A stretch of DNA of 64,000 nucleotides from Flavobacterium sp. CF136 (lineage in GTDB: Bacteria > Bacteroidota > Bacteroidia > Flavobacteriales > Flavobacteriaceae): positions 62,001-126,000 of the forward strand of contig NZ_AKJZ01000040.1 in the NCBI RefSeq assembly GCF_000282055.1, read 5' to 3'. The translations under genes and the position numbers were made by a program. Shown here one piece after another: positions 27,785 to 36,864 of the stretch. The first letter of the stretch is position 1. Each line of letters opens with the position of its first letter. The notes beneath the pieces were generated by a model, which saw only the letters and a list, made by a program, of their open reading frames with translations, did not search any database and had not been told where the DNA came from.

Positions 27785-28561
27785 ATGAAAAAATATATAG
27801 CGGTAGTATTGATGGCAATCTTTATGATTTCCTGTAAGTCTAAAGCAGTTGCAGTACAAAATAGCAACAGTGAAGTTGTAGCAAAAACAGATAATAAGGT
27901 TATAGAAAAACATTATGATAATAAATTAAATTTCTCAACACTATACATAAAAGCGAATGCCAGATATGTGGATGAAAAACAGAGTCAGAATGTTACTGCC
28001 GAAATAAAAATTAAAAAAGATGAGCAAATTTTGGTAAGTGTTCGTTTTCTGGGAATCACAATGGCAAAAGCTTTGATTACACCAACGGCAGTAAGTTATT
28101 ATGAGAAAATAAACGGAACTTATTATGAAGGGGATTTTACCAGTTTAAGTAAATGGTTAGGGACTGAACTTGATTACAGTAAAGTACAAAATTTATTGGT
28201 TGGGGAAGCTTTAGATGATTTGAGAAAAGGAAAATATACACAAACAATTGTAGAAAACCTTATTCGTCTGGAAGATGGAAAAGATAATAATCTGAAAAAA
28301 GCATTCTTTTTGGACGCTGAAAAATATTTGCTTCAAAAAGAAGAAATATCTCAAACAGAAGAAAATAGAATGTTAGAGATTAAATATTCTGATAATAAAG
28401 TTTTCGATCAGGGAATACTTCCGGCAAGTATCGAAATTAATGCGATTCAGCCAAAAGGAAGAACAGATATTAATTTAAATTACAATACAATATCGTTCAA
28501 CGAGGAACTTTCTTTCCCATATAGTGTTCCAAGTGGCTATAAAAAAATTATAATTAAGTAA
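27785..28561 (+). CDS. DUF4292 lipoprotein
   Basis: A 258-residue lipoprotein with signal MKKYIAVVLMAIFMISC (lipid Cys at 17). The mature protein is beta-rich, with alternating strands such as VTAEIKIKKDEQILVSVRFL and a C-terminal SIEINAIQPKGRTDINLNY. The fold pattern is like LolA/LolB-type lipid-binding half barrels, and I recall the family as DUF4292. It lies between the TPR protein and the EnvC-like protein with gaps of 15 and 2 bases, so it is co-translated with them. A lipid or lipoprotein carrier role is inference. Confidence 0.83.
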   Translation: MKKYIAVVLMAIFMISCKSKAVAVQNSNSEVVAKTDNKVIEKHYDNKLNFSTLYIKANARYVDEKQSQNVTAEIKIKKDEQILVSVRFLGITMAKALITPTAVSYYEKINGTYYEGDFTSLSKWLGTELDYSKVQNLLVGEALDDLRKGKYTQTIVENLIRLEDGKDNNLKKAFFLDAEKYLLQKEEISQTEENRMLEIKYSDNKVFDQGILPASIEINAIQPKGRTDINLNYNTISFNEELSFPYSVPSGYKKIIIK

Positions 28562-28584
28562 ATTTGCAAAAAGATAATAGAAAA

Positions 28585-29859
28585 ATGCCAAAATTTCTCC
28601 TAAGCCTAATTTTTATATGTGCCACAACTTTTGTGTGGGCACAAGATTCGCAACAAGAAAAACTTGAACAGCGAAAAGCTCAGATTCAGCAGGAAATCAG
28701 GGACAACGAAAAAATGCTTCAATCTGTAAAGAAAAAAGAGAAATCTGCTGTTAACGTTTTTCTTATTCAGGCCAATAAAATAAAATTAAAAGAAAAATTG
28801 ATAAACACTACCGCAAAGCAAGAAAAGCTTCTAAGCAATGATATGTATATTAATCAATTAAAAGTAAATAAGTTAAAAAGGGAATTGGCAGTATTGAAAG
28901 AAGATTATGCCAAAATGATCCTGAAATCATACAAAAGCCGTTCTGAACAAAGCAGGGCAATGTTTATTTTGTCTTCAGAAAGTTTTTTACAGGCTTATAA
29001 AAGAGCTCAATATTTAAAACAATATACCAATTTCAGAAAAAATCAAGGTTTAGAAATTCAGTCTAAAACAGCAGAATTAGTTGACTATAATGCTAAATTA
29101 GATGGACAAAGAAAGGTGAAGAAAAAAATCATTGCCGAAAATCAAAAAGAAAAACAAAGCTTAGAAGTCGAAAAGAAAGAGCAGCAAAAGTTAGTTAATT
29201 CGATTAAAAAAGACAAAAATAAAATTATTGCCGATACAAGAGCGAAACAGAAGGAATCAAAAGCAATTGATGCGAAAATTAAACAATTGATTCGTGCTGC
29301 TATTGCTGAAGCAAATAGAAAAGCAGAAGAAGAAAGACGAAAACGAATAGCAGAAGGCAAAAGCACTGAAAGTAGTGAACCGGCACCAGCTAAAAGTTTT
29401 TCATCTGATAGGATTGCGTTAACGCCAGAAGGTAAAATATTAGCAGCTGATTTTAAGGCAAACAGAGGAAAATTACCATGGCCGGTAGAAAAAGGATTTA
29501 TTTCATTAGGCTATGGAGATCAGCCGCACCCACTATATCCATCACTGACCGTTCATAATTCCGGAGTAGAGATTACAACAGAACAAGGAGCAAATGCGCG
29601 GGCCGTATTTGAAGGAGTAGTGTCAAAAGTTATAGCATTGTCTCCTGTAAACAGAGCTGTTTTTATTCAGCATGGAGATTACTTTACCGTATATCAAAAC
29701 CTAAGTTCGGTATCTGTTGAACAAGGTGACAAAGTAAAAGTTAAGCAAAGTATTGGAAAAGTAAGAACCAGTGGCGACACAGGAAAAACAATCATTAAGT
29801 TTTTGATTCTTCAAAACACATCAAATAATAATCCGGAAGGATGGTTACAAAACAGATAA
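28585..29859 (+). CDS. EnvC-like murein hydrolase activator with degenerate LytM (M23) domain
   Basis: A periplasmic protein of 424 residues with a signal peptide (MPKFLLSLIFICATTFVWA), a long coiled coil (about residues 20-270, Lys/Glu/Gln-rich) and a C-terminal M23/LytM domain. The zinc ligands of active M23 peptidases are lost: the first motif reads VHNSGVEI (Glu for Asp), the second reads TVYQNL (Asn where His is expected) and the last reads KFLIL in place of HF. E. coli EnvC is also a non-catalytic activator of amidases, so that role is likely. The ATG at 28585 is preferred over the TTG at 28564 because it gives the signal peptide directly. Confidence 0.87.
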   Translation: MPKFLLSLIFICATTFVWAQDSQQEKLEQRKAQIQQEIRDNEKMLQSVKKKEKSAVNVFLIQANKIKLKEKLINTTAKQEKLLSNDMYINQLKVNKLKRELAVLKEDYAKMILKSYKSRSEQSRAMFILSSESFLQAYKRAQYLKQYTNFRKNQGLEIQSKTAELVDYNAKLDGQRKVKKKIIAENQKEKQSLEVEKKEQQKLVNSIKKDKNKIIADTRAKQKESKAIDAKIKQLIRAAIAEANRKAEEERRKRIAEGKSTESSEPAPAKSFSSDRIALTPEGKILAADFKANRGKLPWPVEKGFISLGYGDQPHPLYPSLTVHNSGVEITTEQGANARAVFEGVVSKVIALSPVNRAVFIQHGDYFTVYQNLSSVSVEQGDKVKVKQSIGKVRTSGDTGKTIIKFLILQNTSNNNPEGWLQNR

Positions 29860-29863
29860 ATAT

Positions 29864-29895
29864 AAAGGGAGCTAAATTGGCTCCCTTTTTTATTA
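29864..29895. terminator. Terminator after the EnvC-like gene
   Basis: AAAGGGAGC (29864-29872) pairs with GCTCCCTTT (29880-29888), followed by a T-run. It lies between convergent genes and is directly followed by the stop codon of the transglutaminase gene, so it probably serves both. Confidence 0.9.
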
Positions 29896-30849
29896 TTATT
29901 GCTGTTGCTGCTGTTGCTGCAAACGATCCATATAATCCAGCTGCTCCTGAATACGTGATGAAACTTCCTGAAGTTTAACATCATTGATTTCCTCAAATTG
30001 TCGTCCATCTTCATAACCAATCGAAACACAAACAGAAAGTGTTTGCCTTGCTAATCCTTTAAAAGTTCCTTTTATCGGTGTACAATCGCTAAAATTTCTT
30101 CCTACAGAAAGGCGAACATGATTATCCATTGTCCAGATATTATTGGTTGGATCCAGACCTAACCACCCTTGTGTTGGCGTATAAATTTCTACCCAGGCAT
30201 GTGTGGCGCCTTCTCCGCGAAAACCACTTTCATTAGGGCAAATATAGCCGCTCACATATCGGGACGGAATTCCGGCAGTACGCAAAAGTTGTAATAGTAT
30301 ATGAGCAAAATCCTGACAAACCCCTTTTTTGAGTGTCAAAATTTCATCAACCGTAGTTTCGATATTGGTAATTCCTTTGGTGTAAGTGAAATTCTCGAAA
30401 ACATATGCATTGCATTGCTGTGCGATTTCAATAATTGACTTATTTTCGATATTAATTTCTTTCAGAATGTTTTCAATTTCGTTCTGTTTTTCAATATTAT
30501 CGATATAGCAAAGGCGTAATAATAAAATGCTTTTTTCTTTGTCTTCCCGAATATCATCCACGGAAGTGGCATCAATCTCCGGAATTTTAAGAGAGTGATT
30601 AACGCGAACGAGCATTCTGGATTCAATCGTCATTTCGGTATGAGCATCCAAAACATTGAAATTGCCCATACGATTTCCGTAATAATCTGCAGAAATATCA
30701 ACGTCGGGATTATGAGTAATTAATAGCTGATATTGCAATACTTCCTGATTTTCAAAATGATGTGGAAACAATCTGATTTCGTTAATGCTTTCTTTTATCG
30801 GCCAATTGTATTGATATTTTGTAATGTGAACTATTTTGAAAACCGCCAT
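29896..30849 (-). CDS. Transglutaminase-like (papain-fold) protein with poly-Gln tail
   Basis: A 317-residue protein with a bacterial transglutaminase-like N-terminal domain (residues 1-90) and a transglutaminase core: the Cys in KKGVCQDFAHILLQLLR (near residue 175), the His in GATHAWVEIY and the Asp in LGLDPTNN form the triad. Such enzymes are usually cysteine proteases or amidases in bacteria. There is no signal peptide. The C-terminus ends in seven consecutive Gln codons (29899-29919). Third gene of an operon with alpha-E and circularly permuted ATP-grasp genes. Confidence 0.9.
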   Translation of the reverse strand: MAVFKIVHITKYQYNWPIKESINEIRLFPHHFENQEVLQYQLLITHNPDVDISADYYGNRMGNFNVLDAHTEMTIESRMLVRVNHSLKIPEIDATSVDDIREDKEKSILLLRLCYIDNIEKQNEIENILKEINIENKSIIEIAQQCNAYVFENFTYTKGITNIETTVDEILTLKKGVCQDFAHILLQLLRTAGIPSRYVSGYICPNESGFRGEGATHAWVEIYTPTQGWLGLDPTNNIWTMDNHVRLSVGRNFSDCTPIKGTFKGLARQTLSVCVSIGYEDGRQFEEINDVKLQEVSSRIQEQLDYMDRLQQQQQQQ

Positions 30850-30852
30850 ATT

Positions 30853-31806
30853 TTAAGTATAAGAAAAGAATAATTTTGAGAAATCTGTTGAAAATTGAAT
30901 AAGCTGATTTTTTGTATTTTTTAATACATCTTCTAATTCCTGATTCGTTAAATGCTGATAATCGGTGTAAGCAACATAGCTTTTCAAACGTCCAAACTGA
31001 TTTAATAAAGTACGGGTTTCACTCAAATCGTTGTCTTTGATCAGACTATCCAAATAAGTATTTATCAAATCCAGAGTATAAATCACTGAGTGTGCAAAAT
31101 CCTTATTAAAAATCATTTGCTGGACTACTTTTCGATTGTGCGGAATATTGCTGTAGCTTTTTAAATAGAGTTCATAGCCTGAAAGAGAAAATAATAATCT
31201 TCGCCAATATATTAAATCTTCTTCACCTTCGAGGTTGTAGTTTATAGGTGCAAAATACGCCTGGGTCATAGATATGGTCTGCAGGCATCTTTCGATATGT
31301 TTGCCTATGCTCGAAAAAGACCAGCCTAAACCTCGTGGCATTGTAACCTGCAGGATTCCGTTATAAAGCAATAAATCTTTATTGAGTTTGGTGATTACAT
31401 TTAAGGCATCAGATGTTTCCAGTTTTTTTGGTAAGTCCGGAGAATTCATATAATGATACATGGAGTTAATGTGCTCCCACAATTCTTTGGTAATTTTATC
31501 TTGAGAACCTCTCGCATTTTCACGGGCTTTTACCACCAAATTTTTTACAGAATTATCGTTTTGATTATCACAAATAATGTACTTCAAAACATAAGTCGTA
31601 TCATATTGTATGGCATGAATTTTATCCTGAGATAAATTGGTATAATATTCTAAAAGTGGTTTGTACCCTTGAAAATCATTAATTTCTTTATCAAAAGATA
31701 AAATATAAGATGTGTTTAAGGTAAGCAGCATCCCAGCTGTTCTTTCCATGTATCGGTTTAACCAAAACATTCCATCTGCAACTCTACTAAGCATATTTAC
31801 GTTCAT
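30853..31806 (-). CDS. Alpha-E domain protein
   Basis: A 317-residue all-helical protein of the alpha-E family, with the N-terminal motif MLSRVADGMFWLNRYMERTAGML (residues 5-27) that defines it. These proteins are found only with circularly permuted ATP-grasp and transglutaminase genes; their function is unproven. It starts 19 bases after the ATP-grasp stop and ends 3 bases before the transglutaminase start. It has no signal peptide. Confidence 0.92.
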   Translation of the reverse strand: MNVNMLSRVADGMFWLNRYMERTAGMLLTLNTSYILSFDKEINDFQGYKPLLEYYTNLSQDKIHAIQYDTTYVLKYIICDNQNDNSVKNLVVKARENARGSQDKITKELWEHINSMYHYMNSPDLPKKLETSDALNVITKLNKDLLLYNGILQVTMPRGLGWSFSSIGKHIERCLQTISMTQAYFAPINYNLEGEEDLIYWRRLLFSLSGYELYLKSYSNIPHNRKVVQQMIFNKDFAHSVIYTLDLINTYLDSLIKDNDLSETRTLLNQFGRLKSYVAYTDYQHLTNQELEDVLKNTKNQLIQFSTDFSKLFFSYT

Positions 31807-31825
31807 TTTTGAATATTATTACTAT

Positions 31826-33262
31826 TTATTTTATTATCCAGGTGTCTTTACTTCCGCCGCCCTGTGATGAATTTACCACCAAAGATCCTTCGGTTAAAGC
31901 AACCCGCGTCAATCCGCCAGGAACAATTTGAATTCCTTTTGGCCCGCATAAAGCATAAGGACGCAAATCTACGTGGCGTAACTTAAGTTGTCCATCAATT
32001 AAACACGGAACCGTGCTGAGCTGGATAATAGGCTGCGCTATAAAATTCCGAGGTGTTTTGGTGATCGCAATTTTAGCATTGTCTATTTCCTCCTGAGTTG
32101 CTTTGTTGCCCATAATCATTCCGTAGCCACCACTTTGATTCGTCTCTTTTATTACCATATTTTCCATATTGGCAAAAACCATTTCACGTTCGTCTAAATT
32201 TTCCATTCGGTAAGTAGGAACATTTTTCAGAATAGGTTCTTCGTTCAAATAATATTTAATCATATCCGGAACGTATGCATAAATAGCTTTGTCATCGGCA
32301 ACTCCATTCCCAACCGCATTAACCAATGCGACATTTCCTTGTCGGTAAGCGCTGATTAAACCCGGAACACCAAGCGCACTGTCAGGTTTAAAGACTAAAG
32401 GATCCAGATATTCATCATCTAAACGACGGTAAATCACATCAACTTGTTGTAAACCGGAAGTTGTTTTCATATAAACACGACTGTTATTTACTACTAAATC
32501 CCGTCCTTCAACAAGTGGAATTCCCATTTGACGAGCCAGATAAGTATGCTCATAATAAGCTGAATTGTAAACTCCCGGAGTAAGTAAAACAACATTTGGA
32601 TTTGAAATATTTCTGGGGGATAATGAAATCAAAATGCTATGAAATATCATTGGATAATTGCTTACCATACTCACATGGTTTGAGGATAACATATCGGGGA
32701 AAATACGCTTTGTAATTTCGCGATTCTCCAACATATAACTTACACCGCTTGGACATCGCAAATTATCTTCAAGCACATAAAATTCGCCTTTAGCACCTCG
32801 AATTAAATCAATTCCGGCAATATGGACATGAATATTATGAGGCACTTTTATTCCTTGGACTTCCTGAATATAATGTGGACATGAAGCAATTAACCCAGCC
32901 GGAATAATACCATCTTTTATAATATTCTGATCATTATAAACATCTTCCAAAAATAAATTCAGAGCCAGCAAACGTTGTTTGATTCCTGATTCTACTTCTA
33001 ACCAATCTTTTTGTGTAATAATTCTCGGAATAATATCAAATGGAAATATTCGTTCAATTCCTTTATCATCATCACTGTAAACAGTAAATGTTATACCCTG
33101 ATTCATGAATAAATCCGAAGCTTGCTTTTGTTTATTGGTAAGGGTTTTATGATTCAGACTTTGCAAGGTTTGAAAAACCTGACGATAGGAATCTCGTACT
33201 CCCTGATTCGAAAACATTTCATCCCAACCACTATGATTTATACTTGGTGCTAATTTTGCCAT
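31826..33262 (-). CDS. Circularly permuted type 2 ATP-grasp protein
   Basis: A 478-residue ATP-grasp ligase with the circular permutation seen in this family: GEFYVLEDNLRCPSGVSYML near residue 175 and NQSGGYGMIMG near residue 370 mark the split nucleotide-binding domain. Near the end HVDLRPYALCG and GGLTRVALTEGSLVVNSSQGGGSKDTW are diagnostic. It is predicted to make peptide or amide bonds, and is the first gene of the three-gene minus-strand operon. The substrate is unknown. The start is the first good ATG and gives the usual family length. Confidence 0.92.
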   Translation of the reverse strand: MAKLAPSINHSGWDEMFSNQGVRDSYRQVFQTLQSLNHKTLTNKQKQASDLFMNQGITFTVYSDDDKGIERIFPFDIIPRIITQKDWLEVESGIKQRLLALNLFLEDVYNDQNIIKDGIIPAGLIASCPHYIQEVQGIKVPHNIHVHIAGIDLIRGAKGEFYVLEDNLRCPSGVSYMLENREITKRIFPDMLSSNHVSMVSNYPMIFHSILISLSPRNISNPNVVLLTPGVYNSAYYEHTYLARQMGIPLVEGRDLVVNNSRVYMKTTSGLQQVDVIYRRLDDEYLDPLVFKPDSALGVPGLISAYRQGNVALVNAVGNGVADDKAIYAYVPDMIKYYLNEEPILKNVPTYRMENLDEREMVFANMENMVIKETNQSGGYGMIMGNKATQEEIDNAKIAITKTPRNFIAQPIIQLSTVPCLIDGQLKLRHVDLRPYALCGPKGIQIVPGGLTRVALTEGSLVVNSSQGGGSKDTWIIK

Positions 33263-33580
33263 ATTTTAATTATTAAATAAACTAAATTTTATATATTTTA
33301 ATATAAAATATTTGCTTTTTAATCCAAAATACAAATTTTAAATCTTGTTATTTGTGTTTTTTGTGTGAATTTTATAATTTATATAAAATTCATTTTTTGA
33401 GATTTCTATTTTGAAAAAAACATTTTTTAAGGCTATGTTTTTTTCTAATTTGATATTCCGTAAAATATTTTTCTAAATGGTTTGAATATAGAAAAGAATT
33501 TAATTTAGAATCAAATAAATATAAATTGAAAGGCAACAGTATTTAATCCTATAAAAATCATTTGATTGTTGAATATGAAA
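33263..33580. other. AT-rich divergent intergenic region
   Basis: About 320 bases between the minus-strand ATP-grasp operon and plus-strand rbfA. Very AT-rich, no frame, no clear repeat. It must hold the minus-strand operon promoter; I did not find a convincing one. Confidence 0.5.
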
Positions 33581-33613
33581 TTGCAACGATTGAATTTAAA
33601 AATAGTATTTTTG
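33581..33613 (+). promoter_or_regulatory. Promoter of rbfA, possibly giving a leaderless transcript
   Basis: TTG at 33581-33583 and TATTTTTG at 33606-33613 (22-base spacer). The rbfA ATG begins only 5 bases after the -7 box, about where transcription should start. Confidence 0.6.
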
Positions 33614-33617
33614 CATT

Positions 33618-34010
33618 ATGGAAACAAATAGACAGAAAAAAATAGGCGGTGTCATCCAGAAAGATCTGGTTGATATTTTGCAAGGTGAAGTGAGAAAAAA
33701 CGGAATTAATAATTTAGTGATTTCGGTATCCAAAGTAAGTGTTACTTCAGATTTATCTGTGGCAACAGTATATTTAAGCATTTTTCCACAAGAAAAAGCT
33801 AAAGAAACTTTAGAAGGAATAAAATCTAATACAACATTAATTAAACACGACTTGTCTCAACGTGTACGTTTGCAATTGCGTCGTGTACCAAATCTGGTAT
33901 TTTTTATTGATGACTCATTAGATTATATTGAGAAGATTGATAACGCTTTATCAAACAGAGAAAACCCGATTGAGAATCGTGATCTTTTAGAAAAAAGAAG
34001 AAAATCATAA
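33618..34010 (+). CDS. rbfA: 30S ribosome-binding factor A
   Basis: A 130-residue KH-like protein that helps mature the 16S rRNA 5' end and the 30S subunit, important in the cold. The N-terminus RQKKIGGVIQKDLVDILQGE and the C-terminal VRLQLRRVPNLVFFIDDSLDYI are typical. Its stop codon is one base before the start of the permease gene. The ATG at 33618 is very close to the promoter box. Confidence 0.95.
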   Translation: METNRQKKIGGVIQKDLVDILQGEVRKNGINNLVISVSKVSVTSDLSVATVYLSIFPQEKAKETLEGIKSNTTLIKHDLSQRVRLQLRRVPNLVFFIDDSLDYIEKIDNALSNRENPIENRDLLEKRRKS

Positions 34011-34011
34011 A

Positions 34012-35211
34012 TTGAATTTCCCCCTTTACATAGCCAAACGTTATATTTTTAGCAAAAGTAAAAACAATGCGATAAATATTATCAATCTCATTGCCAGCAT
34101 GGGAATCATTGTTGGTACAATGGCTTTGTTTGTGGTTTTGTCTGTTTTTAGCGGGCTAAAAGTCTTCAGTCTCTCCTTTACAAATGAAATTGATCCGGAT
34201 TTAAAACTTACAAGTACCTACGGAAAATCATTTTTGATTACACCGGATCAGGAAAATCAAATTAAAAAAATTGACGGAGTTGCTTCATATACCAAAATTA
34301 TTGAAGAACGTGTTTTGTTTTTGTTTAAAGACAAACAGCAGGTAACTTATTTAAAAGGGGTCGACAGCCTTTATCCGGTTGTAAACGATATCAAGAAAAA
34401 ACTTTTTAACGGTCAATGGCTTAAGCCGGAAAGTTACCAAGTTGTTATCGGTTACGGAATTGCACAGGATTTCTCAATGGGAATAATGGATTTTGAAAAT
34501 CCTTTGCAAATATTTGCTCCAAAACCTGGAAAAGGGGCTATTGAAAATCCTGAGGAAGCATTTAATAAAACTGAAGTCCTGCCTGTCGGGATTTATTCTG
34601 TCAGTGAAGATTTAGATTCAAAATATGTGTTTGCCGATTTGGGTTTAACACAGGAATTATTGATGTATAAATCCAATCAGATTTCAGGAATTGAATTTAA
34701 GCTAAAAGAAAATGCAGATGAAAATTTAATTAAATCTAAACTCGAAACGATTTTCAAAAATAAAATTACTTTAAAAAACAGGGCACAGCTTAATGCATCT
34801 TTGTATAAAATGCTTAATACTGAAAACATTGCCGTTTATCTGATTTTTACTTTAGTGATTATCGTGGCCCTTTTTAATTTGATTGGTGCTTTGATTATGA
34901 TGATTTTGGAAAAGAAAGGAAATCTAAAAACCCTTTTTAACCTTGGAACTGAAATCAAACATCTGCGAAAAATATTCTTGCTTCAGGGAACTCTGCTAAG
35001 TTTTTTTGGTGGTGTAGCTGGTCTTGTTCTGGGTATAATTTTGGTTCTTTTGCAACAGCGATATGAGCTGATTATGATTACACCGACTTTAGCATATCCG
35101 GTTGTTTTTACCTTAGAAAATGTTCTGATTGTTTTAGGAACAATTATTTCACTTGGCTTTATAGCTTCTTTAATTGCCAGCAGCAGAGTGAGTAAAAAGC
35201 TGTTAAATTAA
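34012..35211 (+). CDS. FtsX-family ABC transporter permease (LolC/LolE-like)
   Basis: A 399-residue inner membrane protein with four membrane segments (about 26-46, 280-302, 323-345 and 362-385) and a large periplasmic domain between the first two, the architecture of LolC/LolE lipoprotein-release permeases. The N-terminus NFPLYIAKRYIFSKSKNNAI is typical of the family in Flavobacteriia. A TTG start follows the rbfA stop by one base; no ATG lies nearby. No cognate ATPase gene is next to it. A lipoprotein-release role is inferred from similarity. Confidence 0.85.
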   Translation: MNFPLYIAKRYIFSKSKNNAINIINLIASMGIIVGTMALFVVLSVFSGLKVFSLSFTNEIDPDLKLTSTYGKSFLITPDQENQIKKIDGVASYTKIIEERVLFLFKDKQQVTYLKGVDSLYPVVNDIKKKLFNGQWLKPESYQVVIGYGIAQDFSMGIMDFENPLQIFAPKPGKGAIENPEEAFNKTEVLPVGIYSVSEDLDSKYVFADLGLTQELLMYKSNQISGIEFKLKENADENLIKSKLETIFKNKITLKNRAQLNASLYKMLNTENIAVYLIFTLVIIVALFNLIGALIMMILEKKGNLKTLFNLGTEIKHLRKIFLLQGTLLSFFGGVAGLVLGIILVLLQQRYELIMITPTLAYPVVFTLENVLIVLGTIISLGFIASLIASSRVSKKLLN

Positions 35212-35282
35212 TTATTTCTTCGTAAAAAAAATATTCCTATATTTACCATCTTAAATTTTAAGAATATGATTGTTTCTGCCTA

Positions 35283-35328
35283 ATCCTAATTTTATTTCTC
35301 AAATAATTTAGGATACTTACGTTTTTTC
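35283..35328 (+). terminator. Terminator after the permease gene
   Basis: ATCCTAATTTTATTT (35283-35297) pairs with AAATAATTTAGGAT (35301-35314), one unpaired base, followed within 8 bases by a six-T run. A second weaker hairpin follows (about 35332-35358). Confidence 0.75.
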
Positions 35329-35383
35329 TTCAGTTCAGATTATTTGTATCTGGACTAATCTTTTCATTTATCCTAAATATATC

Positions 35384-36811
35384 ATGACAGAAACAACAAT
35401 AAAAAAGAGTTTATTCTCTAAAATTTTCACCACTTTAAAATTAGCAATCAAAGGAGACGAATCTTTTGATTACACTGCCGGAAGTATTAAAAAAGCAGTC
35501 ATTCTATTAGCCATTCCAATGGTTTTAGAAATGATGATGGAGTCCGTTTTCGCACTTGTCGATTTATATTTCGTCGGACATTTAGAACACAGTAGTTTCG
35601 CAATACAAACCGTTGGTTTAACCGAATCTGTACTTACAATTATATATTCAATTGCAATTGGGATGAGTATGGCAGCTACAGCCGTAGTGGCGCGACGCAT
35701 TGGGGAAAAAGATCCAATCGCTGCCGCCAAAGCCGGAATGCAGGCCATCATTATTGCTTTTGCAGTTAATAGTTTGATGAGTATTTTGGGCGTAATTTAT
35801 GCGAAAGATATTCTGATTTTGATGGGAGCATCTCTTGAAGCTGCCGAACACGGTTACCGATTTACACAAATTATGATTGGCGGAAGCTTATGTATTATGC
35901 TTTTATTCCTAATCAACGGAATTTTTCGTGGAGCAGGAAATGCTGCCATTGCCATGAAGAGTCTTTGGTTAGCCAATATTTGCAATATTATTTTATGTCC
36001 GGTTTTAATTAATGGTTTTGGCCCAATTCCCGCTTTCGGATTAACGGGTGCGGCAATGGCAACTACTTTAGGAAGAAGCATTGGAGTTCTTTATCAATTG
36101 TATCATTTATTCTTCGGAAAAGGCGTTTTAAAAATCATTCCATCTTATTTCATACCTGATTTTAAACAAATAAAAGCATTGGTAAAAATTGCCGCTCCAG
36201 GAGTTTTACAATTTGTAATTGCATCCTGCAGCTGGATTTTCCTGGCACAATTGGTAGCAACAACAGGAGGAGATCATGGCTCTGCCGGTTATCAAACAGC
36301 GCTGAGAATTATGATGTTTTTTATTCTTCCGGCTTGGGGATTAAGCAATGCTGCCGCAACTTTGGTTGGACAGAATTTAGGTGCCAAGCGAATTGATCGT
36401 GCCGAAAAATCAGTTTTTACAACTGCAAAATACAATGTAATTTTTATGCTAACAATCATGATAGTTACGTTATGTTTTGGTCAATACATTATTTCGTTTT
36501 TTACCAATGATGAAATGGTGAAAACAATTGCGGTTGAAGCTTTGCAAATTATGAGTATCGGATTTGTTTTCTACGGAATCGGTATGGTATTGATTAACAC
36601 ATTCAATGGAGCAGGAGATACCTGGACTCCAACTGGAATTAATTTTTTTGGGTTTTGGTTGTTCCAGATACCTTTAGCCTTTATACTGGCAAAACATTTT
36701 GAGATGGGACCAACAGGGGTTTTTATTGCAATTCCAGTTGCCGAAACTGCTATAACATTAGCCGGGATTTTCTTTTACAAAAGAGGAAAGTGGAAACGTA
36801 TTCAGGTATAA
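35384..36811 (+). CDS. MATE family efflux transporter
   Basis: A 475-residue inner membrane transporter with 12 hydrophobic segments in two similar halves, exporting cationic drugs or metabolites in exchange for sodium or protons. Half one begins AVILLAIPMVLEMMMESVFALVDLYFVGH (a 29-residue stretch from about residue 40), and half two has APGVLQFVIASCSWIFLAQLVATTGG. A cytosolic tail of about 25 residues precedes the first helix. The substrate is unknown. Confidence 0.93.
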   Translation: MTETTIKKSLFSKIFTTLKLAIKGDESFDYTAGSIKKAVILLAIPMVLEMMMESVFALVDLYFVGHLEHSSFAIQTVGLTESVLTIIYSIAIGMSMAATAVVARRIGEKDPIAAAKAGMQAIIIAFAVNSLMSILGVIYAKDILILMGASLEAAEHGYRFTQIMIGGSLCIMLLFLINGIFRGAGNAAIAMKSLWLANICNIILCPVLINGFGPIPAFGLTGAAMATTLGRSIGVLYQLYHLFFGKGVLKIIPSYFIPDFKQIKALVKIAAPGVLQFVIASCSWIFLAQLVATTGGDHGSAGYQTALRIMMFFILPAWGLSNAAATLVGQNLGAKRIDRAEKSVFTTAKYNVIFMLTIMIVTLCFGQYIISFFTNDEMVKTIAVEALQIMSIGFVFYGIGMVLINTFNGAGDTWTPTGINFFGFWLFQIPLAFILAKHFEMGPTGVFIAIPVAETAITLAGIFFYKRGKWKRIQV

Positions 36812-36864
36812 TTAATAATAAAACCGTAATATTGTCTCTAAAAAAGAATGTAATGTTTGTTCAA

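Noticed and set aside
33263-33617. Small RNA in the gap before rbfA
   Set aside because: No stable hairpin or terminator-like structure was seen; only AT-rich promoter DNA.
36790-36864. Extended N-terminus for the duplicated secreted protein
   Set aside because: Overlaps the MATE gene and would place the signal peptide 25 residues in.
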